Assembly (NCBI GenBank): GCA_965224105.1
Contig: CBDCYH010000002.1
Location: 2,046,001-2,110,000, forward strand
Origin: CBDCYH01 sp965224105
GTDB lineage: Bacteria > Bacteroidota > Rhodothermia > Rhodothermales > JABDKH01
Direction: 5' to 3'
DNA length: 64,000 nt
The notes under the pieces were generated by a model. The model was not told the origin of the DNA and made no database searches. It worked only from the letters and a program-made list of their open reading frames with translations. Positions 1 through 7,254 of the stretch are shown piece after piece (position 1 is the stretch's first letter; the number at the start of each line of letters is the position of its first letter). The translations under genes and the position numbers were made by a program.

Positions 1-200
1 GACTTGAATGCGGTGAAGTACCCGGAGATTGTTCGGGGGTCTCCGAGCAGATCGTCAAGGGGATCACCTTCTTCGAGGGCCGGGGCAAACGGGTTACATC
101 CAGCGACAAAGCCAATAAGCAGAATCGCGACAACAACTACCGTTGTCGAAATCTGATTGCCGACGTCTAGGCCACGAACGATTCCTTGAAGTCGCTCCAT
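1..200 (-). CDS. Putative lipoprotein, 3' end cut by window edge
   Basis: An open frame runs from an ATG at 200 down to base 1 without a stop. About 66 residues are visible. They start MERLQGIVRGLDVGNQ, then a hydrophobic run (VVVVAILLIGFVAG) ends at a Cys, giving a clear lipobox (V-A-G-C), followed by an acidic, proline-containing linker (NPFAPALEEGDPLDD). The start lies 34 bases inside the end of the upstream lipoprotein gene in another frame, so the two are probably translationally coupled. The mature protein should be anchored in the inner or outer membrane on the periplasmic side. No domain can be named because only the first third or less of a typical lipoprotein is present. Confidence comes from the textbook signal sequence and the operon position. 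Confidence 0.7.
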   Translation of the reverse strand, partial: MERLQGIVRGLDVGNQISTTVVVVAILLIGFVAGCNPFAPALEEGDPLDDLLGDPRTISGYFTAFK

Positions 201-739
201 GAAATCTGATTCTCAATTTCCTGATCCACCCAGGTAGAAAGGTACCACAATCCGTCATCGCCTTTTTCGAATTGCCATGTGAGCCTACCCTGCGCCGTGG
301 TTGGCGCATCCTGACGGCTGTGATCGATCCGGAGTACATAGGTAGCATCGAGGCGGGCGGTGGATTCATCCACTACGCTGAACGTACGGTCGTTGAGCTC
401 GAGGCTTGCATTCGAAGACTCAGGCGTTGCTGCGATGGCCGTTGTGAAATACTGTTCCTCCTCGGTGGTGCTCCAATTTAGCCAGATGGAGGATCTGGCT
501 GCTGCGGTAGCTGTCGGTGTGAACAAAAATCCTGGCGACAGGGACCGGCGATAATTCTGGGGACTCTTTTGACCAACCGCGAGCTCGATATTTTGTATCA
601 CTTGCTCCGGAGTATCCGGCTGGAGGAACTGGCTTCCGTCGACGATGGGTGGTTCGGGGGTGCGAGTGTCAAAAACTCCGCAGCCGGAAGACAGTGTCGC
701 GGCTACGAATAATAGAAACGCTCGTTTGTGTAGAGGCAT
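167..739 (-). CDS. Lipoprotein of unknown function
   Basis: Encodes 190 residues with a type II signal peptide: positive start (MPLHKR), hydrophobic core, lipobox L-S-S-G-C near residue 20. The mature part has a pattern like small NTF2/SnoaL-type periplasmic folds: an N-terminal helix (PEQVIQNIELAVGQ), then alternating strands ending in a Trp-rich C-terminus (LTWQFEKGDDGLWYLSTWVD). That fold assignment is inference only. The ATG shares one base with the stop of the upstream methyltransferase gene (TGATG), and its own 3' end overlaps the next lipoprotein gene by 34 bases, so three genes are tightly coupled. Function not recognised. Confidence 0.85.
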   Translation of the reverse strand: MPLHKRAFLLFVAATLSSGCGVFDTRTPEPPIVDGSQFLQPDTPEQVIQNIELAVGQKSPQNYRRSLSPGFLFTPTATAAARSSIWLNWSTTEEEQYFTTAIAATPESSNASLELNDRTFSVVDESTARLDATYVLRIDHSRQDAPTTAQGRLTWQFEKGDDGLWYLSTWVDQEIENQISWSDFKESFVA

Positions 740-1476
740 CAGGTCGTCACCCTAGATGAAATAAGAATCAAACGCGGGCAGTCTTCGTGCCAATCCGATC
801 CATCGTAATTTCCCATCGTTCGGATTAGCGAAAGTCCCGCTTGTTGATACATCCGTTCGAAATCTTCCAGCTCATACAAGCGAACGGACTCGTTGAAGAC
901 ATACCGCTCGCCATTTTGGCTAATCGTAATTTCTTTTTCCACGCGCTGGCCAACGATCGCTCTCTCCTGGACGACGTGCACGGCTCCTGTTTCTGACTCG
1001 GACCTGGGGACAAAGTTGGCCCGCACCTTAGTGGCGTTGAGGTAATCTTGAACGAAATAGCCGCCGGGGATGAGGGCTTTGCACATAGCGCCAACGGCCT
1101 TTTGGTCATCGTATTCGTCATCAAAGAATCCAAAGGCCGTAAACAGATTTACCACCGTGGCGAAGCGGTTGACAAAGAGGGAATCTCTCATGTCGGCAAC
1201 AAGAAAGCTGATGTCTACTCCTTCCTTGCGGGCGCGTTGGCGGGCGCTTTCGATAGATCGTTTGGACAGATCGACACCCGTTACGTCATACCCTCGTTTA
1301 GCGAACGGAATGGCATGGCGACCTCGACCGCAACCCATGTCCAGCAGTCTCCCCGGTTCTTGATCCAGCGTTGCAATGAGGGTCTCGACCAAAACAATGG
1401 CTTCCTCCTCACTTCGATGCTTGTAGACGAGCTCGTACTCGTCGCTGTCAAACCAGGTCTGATACCACGGAATCAT
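739..1476 (-). CDS. Class I SAM-dependent methyltransferase
   Basis: Encodes 245 residues. Motif I for S-adenosylmethionine binding is clear (LLDMGCGRGRHAIPFAKRGY), followed by the acidic residue of motif II (VTGVDLS) and a post-I aspartate (FLVADMRD). The C-terminal half has the beta-rich layout of the Methyltransf_25/11 type of small-molecule methyltransferases. The substrate cannot be read from sequence. The start overlaps the stop of ispH by four bases (ATGA) and the stop overlaps the next gene by one base, so it lies in the middle of a coupled operon with ispH and two lipoproteins. Confidence 0.88.
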   Translation of the reverse strand: MIPWYQTWFDSDEYELVYKHRSEEEAIVLVETLIATLDQEPGRLLDMGCGRGRHAIPFAKRGYDVTGVDLSKRSIESARQRARKEGVDISFLVADMRDSLFVNRFATVVNLFTAFGFFDDEYDDQKAVGAMCKALIPGGYFVQDYLNATKVRANFVPRSESETGAVHVVQERAIVGQRVEKEITISQNGERYVFNESVRLYELEDFERMYQQAGLSLIRTMGNYDGSDWHEDCPRLILISSRVTT

Positions 1477-2714
1477 TGAGCGCCCACGGTTGCTTCGAGC
1501 GTTTCAAGGACGACATCAACAGGTGTCACCGTTTCTACCCAGTGGTTGATTCGGATGATGACCTCGTCAAGCATGGCATCGGGGCATGAGGCACCCGCGG
1601 TAAGGACAATTCGGACCGGGCGTACCGGTGGCATCCAATCGCTGGTTACCACGGTCTCAGCCTCGTGCAGATCAAAGTGTCGAATTTTCTGTGGACCAAG
1701 TATTTCTGCTGCATCCTTGATGAAGTAAGTCGGCATGTGCTGCTCGCACAGTTCAACCAGATGCGAAGTGTTGGATGAATTGTAGCCTCCGACTACGATC
1801 GCTATATCCGCCTTCTCCTGGAGTAGTGCGTATGTGGCATTCTGATTCTCATTGGTTGCATAACACAAGGTGTCGCTTGTGTCCGCAAAATGGTCTCCGA
1901 TATTTTCTGAACCAAACCGCTCAATCATTGCTTTCCGAAGCAGTTCGGTTATCGCGGCCGTCTCCGAGGCCAGCATGGTAGTTTGGTTCACGACTCCGAT
2001 CCGCTTGAGATCCGAATCAAACTCGAACGAATCAGAATGTTTGTCGGCGAACGCTGAGTAGAAATCAGCTCGCGAAAGACTTCCCCGAATAGCGTCTGCC
2101 AGGATTTGCGCTTCCTCAATGTCCCTTACGACAATTACTTTTGCAGATTTATTAGCGTGTGAAATGGTTGCTCTTGTCTCTTCGTGTTCTCTCTTGCCGT
2201 GGATGACAACCGTATGGCTAGAGGTCCCAATTTGATCGCTTCGCCGCCATACTTTTTCGACGAACGGGCAGGTGGTGTTGTAAGTCTTTACATCAATACC
2301 CCGATTTGCCAGGTTCTCCTTTATTTCCACGGTGGTTCCAAACGCCGGAATAATTACGACATCGTCCGGAGTCAGATCGTCAAACGGGATGAGTTGCTCA
2401 CCCATAGTGGTACGAAGAAAGTTGACTCCCCGTGATTGGAGGTCTTCGTTAACACGAGGGTTGTGGATCATCTCGGAGAGCAGATAGATTCGTTTTCCCG
2501 GATTCTCATCAACAGCGCGATAGGCAATCTCGATCGCGTTTTCAACCCCATAGCAGAATCCGAAATGCCGGGCAATGAGATATTGGACATCGCCAAAGTC
2601 AAGCACAGAAGGGGATAGGTCCTTTTTACGCGGATCGTTTTCTGATCTGGCTGCTTTTACTCTGCTTATTACAGAGCTTCGATAAAACTCCGGTACCTCG
2701 AACTTTCGCGGCAT
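1473..2714 (-). CDS. ispH: 4-hydroxy-3-methylbut-2-enyl diphosphate reductase
   Basis: Last enzyme of the MEP isoprenoid pathway: reduces HMBPP to IPP and DMAPP with a [4Fe-4S] cluster in the cytoplasm. The three cluster cysteines sit in HFGFCYGVE, TTCPFVEKVW and GASCPD. The catalytic Glu region (HEETRATISH) and the VVNQTTMLASET motif are present. At 413 residues this is the long form, as in cyanobacteria, plants and some Bacteroidota relatives, rather than the roughly 310-residue E. coli form; the extra length includes a basic N-terminal extension and internal insertions. It follows tgt with a 60-base gap and overlaps the downstream methyltransferase by four bases. Confidence 0.96.
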   Translation of the reverse strand: MPRKFEVPEFYRSSVISRVKAARSENDPRKKDLSPSVLDFGDVQYLIARHFGFCYGVENAIEIAYRAVDENPGKRIYLLSEMIHNPRVNEDLQSRGVNFLRTTMGEQLIPFDDLTPDDVVIIPAFGTTVEIKENLANRGIDVKTYNTTCPFVEKVWRRSDQIGTSSHTVVIHGKREHEETRATISHANKSAKVIVVRDIEEAQILADAIRGSLSRADFYSAFADKHSDSFEFDSDLKRIGVVNQTTMLASETAAITELLRKAMIERFGSENIGDHFADTSDTLCYATNENQNATYALLQEKADIAIVVGGYNSSNTSHLVELCEQHMPTYFIKDAAEILGPQKIRHFDLHEAETVVTSDWMPPVRPVRIVLTAGASCPDAMLDEVIIRINHWVETVTPVDVVLETLEATVGAQ

Positions 2715-2774
2715 CGCTGCCTATCCTCGTTTGTCCATTGAACGACTAGCGTACGCAACCTGCGTCCAAACGGT

Positions 2775-3899
2775 TCAAAGTCGTTGTGATATTGTAGGCA
2801 GTATTGCATTCTTCCACGCATCAAACGTGTCAGATTCAATGTTCTTCCTTGCTTGCCACATCAGCCACGAATAGAACGTGAGATTTTGAAGTGATGCGAG
2901 TCGCATACCTAGCAGTTCGTTGCTCATGATGAGGTGTCTGAGATAGGCCCTCGAAAAATTCTGGCAGGCGTAAGCGTCGATTCCGGGGTCTATCGGCGAG
3001 TAGTCCGACCGCCACTTTTTGTTGCGGATGTTTACTGTGCCCTCGGTGGTGAATATCGTTCCGTTGCGCCCGTTCCGCGTTGGCATCACGCAATCGAACA
3101 TGTCGATGCCTCGATGGATATTTTCCAGGAGATTTGCCGGGGTACCTACGCCCATGAGGTAGCGCGGCTTGTTGGTTGGTAGGATTTCTGTAGAGACTTC
3201 GACCATCTCATACATTTGTTCTGCAGGTTCTCCTACAGACAGGCCACCAATAGCGTAACCCGGGAAGTCCATTGCGGCTAGTCTCTCCGCGGAGTCCCTT
3301 CTGAGTTCCGGGTACACTGCCCCCTGCGTAATTCCGAATAGCTGTTGATCGAATCCGTACGCGGCGTCGGTTGCGTTAAAACGGTCAAGGCACCTACCTG
3401 CCCAGCGGATCGTCAGCTCGTTAGACTTTTTAGCGTACTCGAATGTCGCATCTCCCGGCGGACACTCATCAAGCACCATCATGATGTCCGAACCGATTGC
3501 CCGTTGCGAGTCGATCACACTTTCCGGCGTAAATTTGTGACTCGAACCGTCTAGATGGCTTTGGAAGGTGACTCCCTCTTCACTAATTGACCTTCGTGAT
3601 GCGAGCGAATAAACCTGATACCCTCCAGAGTCCGTAAGGAGTGCCTTATCCCAGGATATGAATTTGTGCAATCCACCCGCTTCACGGAGCAATTCTGTGC
3701 CTGGTCGTAGAAAAAGATGGTAGGTATTCCCCAGGATGATCGGTGCATCGACGTGCTCTGTCAATTCCCGAGGCGAAATTCCCTTTACAGTACCAACAGT
3801 TCCGACTGGCATAAAAGTGGGAGTCGGGATCGGGCCGTGCGTAGTCTCGAGGATACCTGCTCTCGCAGATCCGCACGTCGCACTAAGTGTGAATGACAT
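2775..3899 (-). CDS. tgt: tRNA-guanine transglycosylase with degenerate zinc site
   Basis: Encodes 374 residues of the queuine/preQ1 tRNA-ribosyltransferase family, which swaps guanine for preQ1 at position 34 of GUN-anticodon tRNAs. The barrel motifs are intact: TDSGGYQVYSL (base recognition Asp), VLDECPPG (preQ1-specific Asp and Cys), FGITQGAVYPELR, GGLSVGEP and the nucleophile region MFDCVMPTRNGRNG. The C-terminal zinc site is not intact. Aligned with the family pattern C-x-C-x2-C-x25-H, this protein has Ile307, Ala309, Cys312 and Gln338, with spacing preserved. Three of four ligands are therefore missing although the surrounding sequence (NFSRAYLRHL, NLTFYSWL) is well conserved. No queuosine biosynthesis gene is next to it. 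Family assignment is certain; metal-free activity is the open question. Confidence 0.95.
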   Translation of the reverse strand: MSFTLSATCGSARAGILETTHGPIPTPTFMPVGTVGTVKGISPRELTEHVDAPIILGNTYHLFLRPGTELLREAGGLHKFISWDKALLTDSGGYQVYSLASRRSISEEGVTFQSHLDGSSHKFTPESVIDSQRAIGSDIMMVLDECPPGDATFEYAKKSNELTIRWAGRCLDRFNATDAAYGFDQQLFGITQGAVYPELRRDSAERLAAMDFPGYAIGGLSVGEPAEQMYEMVEVSTEILPTNKPRYLMGVGTPANLLENIHRGIDMFDCVMPTRNGRNGTIFTTEGTVNIRNKKWRSDYSPIDPGIDAYACQNFSRAYLRHLIMSNELLGMRLASLQNLTFYSWLMWQARKNIESDTFDAWKNAILPTISQRL

Positions 3900-3910
3900 C
3901 GTTCGCTAAT

Positions 3911-4525
3911 TCAAGCGGCGGTTGTGTTGGTCTTGGAGCGCATGGAATCGATGCGTTTATTCGATTCGAGGGAAAGCAACTTCGCAGCGATGTCAATCTC
4001 ATTATCATCCAATCCCAGGACGAGCTTTTTCCTGCCATGGACGACAACAAGGACATCGGTCGTGACTCGCGTTGCGAAGGTCACCGTTGAAGTCGCCCGT
4101 CTGTAAACGTCATGATATTCTTTTGCACTGATCCGGTAGATCGAATCCACGTCTTCAAGAGCAGCCTGCATTACCGGCTTGCCGTCCTGGTATATTTTCA
4201 TGTCCCGGGTTCGTATTTCTACAGCGAATAGCGGCGAGAAGCCGACGACTCCTAAAGCCAGTATCAATCCCGCGAACGTCACCTGTCCCGACCAGTACGC
4301 CAGCGCCACTTTTCCATTGGGGTCGGAAGTTACGAAGGGTTCGACGATCGCCCAGGACAATTGTTGTGCCAGCACGAAGACGAGAACCACGACGGATATT
4401 GCCAAAATATAAACTGAGCCCGCCTTCCAATCGTCGCTAATCCGCGAATGCAGGTACCGTCCCAGTATGGAATACTGAGGGTCAAATTTTCGCTTGATTA
4501 TGAAGTAGCTTTTTGCAGACATCAT
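3911..4525 (-). CDS. Small membrane protein with C-terminal PH-like domain
   Basis: Encodes 204 residues. A cytoplasmic N-terminus (about 35 residues) is followed by two transmembrane segments (about residues 37-57 and 78-100; VYILAISVVVLVFVLA and VTFAGLILALGVVGFSPLF). A soluble C-terminal domain of about 90 residues follows, with alternating strands and a final helix (DDNEIDIAAKLLSLES), as in bacterial PH-like (bPH2) domains. The fold suggestion is inference. It lies between mlaD and tgt, 11 bases before tgt, in the long envelope operon. No enzyme motif is visible and I do not recognise the family. Confidence 0.8.
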   Translation of the reverse strand: MMSAKSYFIIKRKFDPQYSILGRYLHSRISDDWKAGSVYILAISVVVLVFVLAQQLSWAIVEPFVTSDPNGKVALAYWSGQVTFAGLILALGVVGFSPLFAVEIRTRDMKIYQDGKPVMQAALEDVDSIYRISAKEYHDVYRRATSTVTFATRVTTDVLVVVHGRKKLVLGLDDNEIDIAAKLLSLESNKRIDSMRSKTNTTAA

Positions 4526-4579
4526 TCACGGGATTAGCCCGACGGGCTCAGTGCATTGGTGTGCTGACCCGGGAAGTCG

Positions 4580-5647
4580 TTACTGATCCTGATTTCCGGA
4601 ACCCAGCACACGGCTCGACGCTGACACGGAATCTTCTCGAGCCTGGAGTCGCTGCTCCCACTCCAGAAGCTCACGTTCTCTCTCTCCGATTTTTCGCTGC
4701 GATTCTGTAATGGCTTTTTCGCGAATCTCGAATGGGGCCTGCTCCATGTAGCCCCTTTCTTCGAAGTATCGCTTAAACAACCAGTTGTGTTTGGCAGCTT
4801 CGGTTAACTCTGCAAACCGGAATGCCGCAACGGCGCTCCAGTTGGCGGTGTTGTTCATATTCTCCAGAATACTATACATCTCGCCGGTTATCGCCTGCAC
4901 TGAATCTGCAGATTTGATAAGCGTATTGTACAACTCCGGATCATTGAGCAGTTTGGCCATTGTTCCGTCACCAGATTCTATGCTGTTAAGAATCGTGCTG
5001 ATACCCTCTGTCGTTGCAGCGGCGACCTCAACCATTACTTCTGCGTTGGTCGCAAGCGAATTTAGAACCCGCTTTGTTTCTTCGGTGGTTGAGACAATGC
5101 TTTTGTAGAGGGTGGAGTCGTATACAATTCTACCCAGCGTACCCTGGCCATTTGCAACGTCCAGCATGATCTCTTCGAAGGTAACAGCGGCCCGTTCAAA
5201 ATTTTGGACCGATACGAGAGCTTTGTCGGTTATTTCAAACAAGTCAAATGGATCTACGCCTGTGATCACGTCGTCATCATCGATTGGATCTCCGGTCGCT
5301 GATGTAGAGACGAGCACCACAATTTGACTGCCGACAAGCCCATCGCTCTTGATTTGCGCCTCGGTATTTTTTCGGATTACCTTCCTGGCATTTTCGGAAA
5401 TAGCCATGGAAACCTGAATTTTCCCCCCTGGATTTTCAGGTAGCTGCACTGCCTCCACTCGGCCGACGTTGACGCCTTGATACTGAACTGCCGCGCCCAG
5501 CGGCAGGCCCGCTACCTGATTGAAAGTCGCGCTTATGGGGAAGGTTTTGCTAAACAGGAAAGTGCGGTTTGCAATTGCGAATAACGCAATCGCAAACAGA
5601 ACGAAACCTAGAATTACCAGAAGGCCGACGCGGGCTTGTCGTGACAT
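4580..5647 (-). CDS. mlaD: MlaD-type MCE-domain lipid-binding protein
   Basis: Periplasmic substrate-binding subunit of an Mla-type phospholipid transporter. One N-terminal transmembrane anchor (about residues 7-30, LLVILGFVLFAIALFAIAN) is followed by a single MCE domain (about 35-115) with the family motif LPLGAAVQYQGVNVGRV. The long C-terminus is helical and carries two copies of a G-x-G-T-[LM]-x-[RK]-[LI]-x2-D-x2-LY repeat (NGQGTLGRIVYDSTLY and SGDGTMAKLLNDPELY), then a charged coiled coil (ERERELLEWEQRLQARE). This tail should form the tube or needle seen in other MCE proteins. It is 33 bases downstream of mlaF. No mlaB or mlaC is adjacent. Confidence 0.92.
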   Translation of the reverse strand: MSRQARVGLLVILGFVLFAIALFAIANRTFLFSKTFPISATFNQVAGLPLGAAVQYQGVNVGRVEAVQLPENPGGKIQVSMAISENARKVIRKNTEAQIKSDGLVGSQIVVLVSTSATGDPIDDDDVITGVDPFDLFEITDKALVSVQNFERAAVTFEEIMLDVANGQGTLGRIVYDSTLYKSIVSTTEETKRVLNSLATNAEVMVEVAAATTEGISTILNSIESGDGTMAKLLNDPELYNTLIKSADSVQAITGEMYSILENMNNTANWSAVAAFRFAELTEAAKHNWLFKRYFEERGYMEQAPFEIREKAITESQRKIGERERELLEWEQRLQAREDSVSASSRVLGSGNQDQ

Positions 5648-5679
5648 GGGCGGAATTGCAACTTGATCCGATAAAACAA

Positions 5680-6408
5680 CTATCCTTCGAAGAAGTTGCG
5701 AATCGCCGGATGGGTCGAGGCCTGCATTTCGCTAAGCGACCCGCTTTGGATAATCACGCCGTCGTGCAGGAAGTGGACCGAGTCCGCAACCATTTCGGCG
5801 CAAAGTAGGTCGTGAGTGATAACAACCGCTGAAATTCCACGCTCGTCACGCAATCGGGCGATTAATCTGGAAACACGTCTTACAGATTCGGGATCGAGGC
5901 CGGTTGTAGGTTCGTCGTACAACACGATATCGGGATTCAGGACGATTGCCCGGGCAAGCGCTATACGCTTTTTCTGACCTCCACTCAATTCCGACGGCAT
6001 AGAATCCGATTTTTCCGGCAGGTCAACCCAGTCGAGCAATTCGACAATTCGCTCATCCTGCTGTTGACTGCTGAGCGGAGAGTGGCGGTGCAAAATGAAT
6101 GCAAGATTTTCGCGAACGGACATGGAGTCGAACAGCGCACCACCCTGGAATAGATACCCGACATTCAGCCTCACCTTGTCCAACTCGGTGGCATTCATCC
6201 CGAGCACCGATTGGCCGTCGACGAGGATATCGCCACTATCCGGATCGATGAGCCGAACGATGGTTTTCACCAGGACACTTTTTCCACTTCCAGACGATCC
6301 CATAACCGCTACAGTTTTCCCGCGCGGGACATCCAGCGATACACCCTTCAGGACGTGGTTATCGTCAAAGCTCTTGGCAACTTCGACTATTTGAACAATG
6401 TTATCCAA
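5680..6408 (-). CDS. mlaF: Mla-type ABC transporter ATPase
   Basis: Cytoplasmic ATPase (242 residues) that drives the MlaE permease in phospholipid transport between the membranes. Walker A is GSSGSGKSVL, the signature motif is LSGGQKKRIALARAI, Walker B is DIVLYDEPTTGLDP, and the switch His is in AVVITHDL. The Q-loop (VGYLFQGGALFDSM) carries the FQ-x-GALFDS form typical of MlaF. It sits between mlaE (18 bases upstream) and mlaD (32 bases downstream), the normal order for this system. Confidence 0.95.
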   Translation of the reverse strand: MDNIVQIVEVAKSFDDNHVLKGVSLDVPRGKTVAVMGSSGSGKSVLVKTIVRLIDPDSGDILVDGQSVLGMNATELDKVRLNVGYLFQGGALFDSMSVRENLAFILHRHSPLSSQQQDERIVELLDWVDLPEKSDSMPSELSGGQKKRIALARAIVLNPDIVLYDEPTTGLDPESVRRVSRLIARLRDERGISAVVITHDLLCAEMVADSVHFLHDGVIIQSGSLSEMQASTHPAIRNFFEG

Positions 6409-6426
6409 CCGATTGGTTCGACGAAA

Positions 6427-7206
6427 TTAAATGGCGAAAAACATCAATGAGATTCTAACAACGATTACGTCTGCGAGGAAGATCAGCAGGGCTGAGAGGA
6501 CCACCGATTTCATTGCAGCCTGGCCAACTTCCCGCGTACCCCCGCGGACGTTGTATCCAAGATAGCAGCTTACGCTCGCCACGAGGAATCCGAAAATGCT
6601 TGTCTTAAGTGTGTCGACGATTACATCAGAAAACCGGAGCGACTCAAACGCCGTGTTAAAGAAAATCCGGTAATCGGTATCACTGGAGATGACGGATTCA
6701 AGGTAGCCACCTATCAGGGCAATACTATCAGCCCAGATAGTTAGTAAAGGAAAAATGATGACGCATGCCAGCACGCGGGTCACCACCAGATAGTTGTAGG
6801 GTCTTAACGCGGCGACTTCGAGCGCGTCGATCTGCTCGGTTACGCGCATTGAACCTATCTCTGCACCAATTCCCGCGCCAAGGCGACCTGCCAGCACGAG
6901 TGAGGTTATCATTGGCCCGATTTCCTTAAAGATCGACAAGGCCAACATACTGGGCATCACTGCTTCGGCCCCAAATCGAGCAAGGGTACCCCGAGACTGC
7001 ATGGCCATCACTACACCGATGGCAAATCCCGTTACCGACACTAGAATAAAGCTCTTGCTCCCCGCTTCGTCAATTTGGTGTAGCAGCTCGCGACCTTCGA
7101 AGGGTCGACGCCACACTTTCCTGAAAAAGTTGAGCGCAAAGAGGGTGTATTCACCTACCCCTTTTGCTGACTCGGCCAGAATGCTCTCGCGCCAAAAATT
7201 TCTCAC
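6427..7206 (-). CDS. mlaE: Mla-type ABC transporter permease
   Basis: Encodes 259 residues of the MlaE family, the inner-membrane permease of the phospholipid transporter. Family hallmarks are the amphipathic N-terminus, VVMAMQSRGTLARFG, the LVLAGRLGAGIGAEIGSMRVTEQIDAL segment (given here as two blocks: LVLAGRLGAGIGAEIG and SMRVTEQIDAL) and the C-terminal VGQAAMKSVVLSALLI. Five to six hydrophobic segments are visible. It follows tamB in transcription order after a 48-base gap and precedes mlaF by 18 bases. Confidence 0.95.
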   Translation of the reverse strand: MRNFWRESILAESAKGVGEYTLFALNFFRKVWRRPFEGRELLHQIDEAGSKSFILVSVTGFAIGVVMAMQSRGTLARFGAEAVMPSMLALSIFKEIGPMITSLVLAGRLGAGIGAEIGSMRVTEQIDALEVAALRPYNYLVVTRVLACVIIFPLLTIWADSIALIGGYLESVISSDTDYRIFFNTAFESLRFSDVIVDTLKTSIFGFLVASVSCYLGYNVRGGTREVGQAAMKSVVLSALLIFLADVIVVRISLMFFAI

Positions 7207-7254
7207 TGCGGTGGATCCTCCCTGAGCCTCAAGGTAAGCAGTACCATGCAGATT

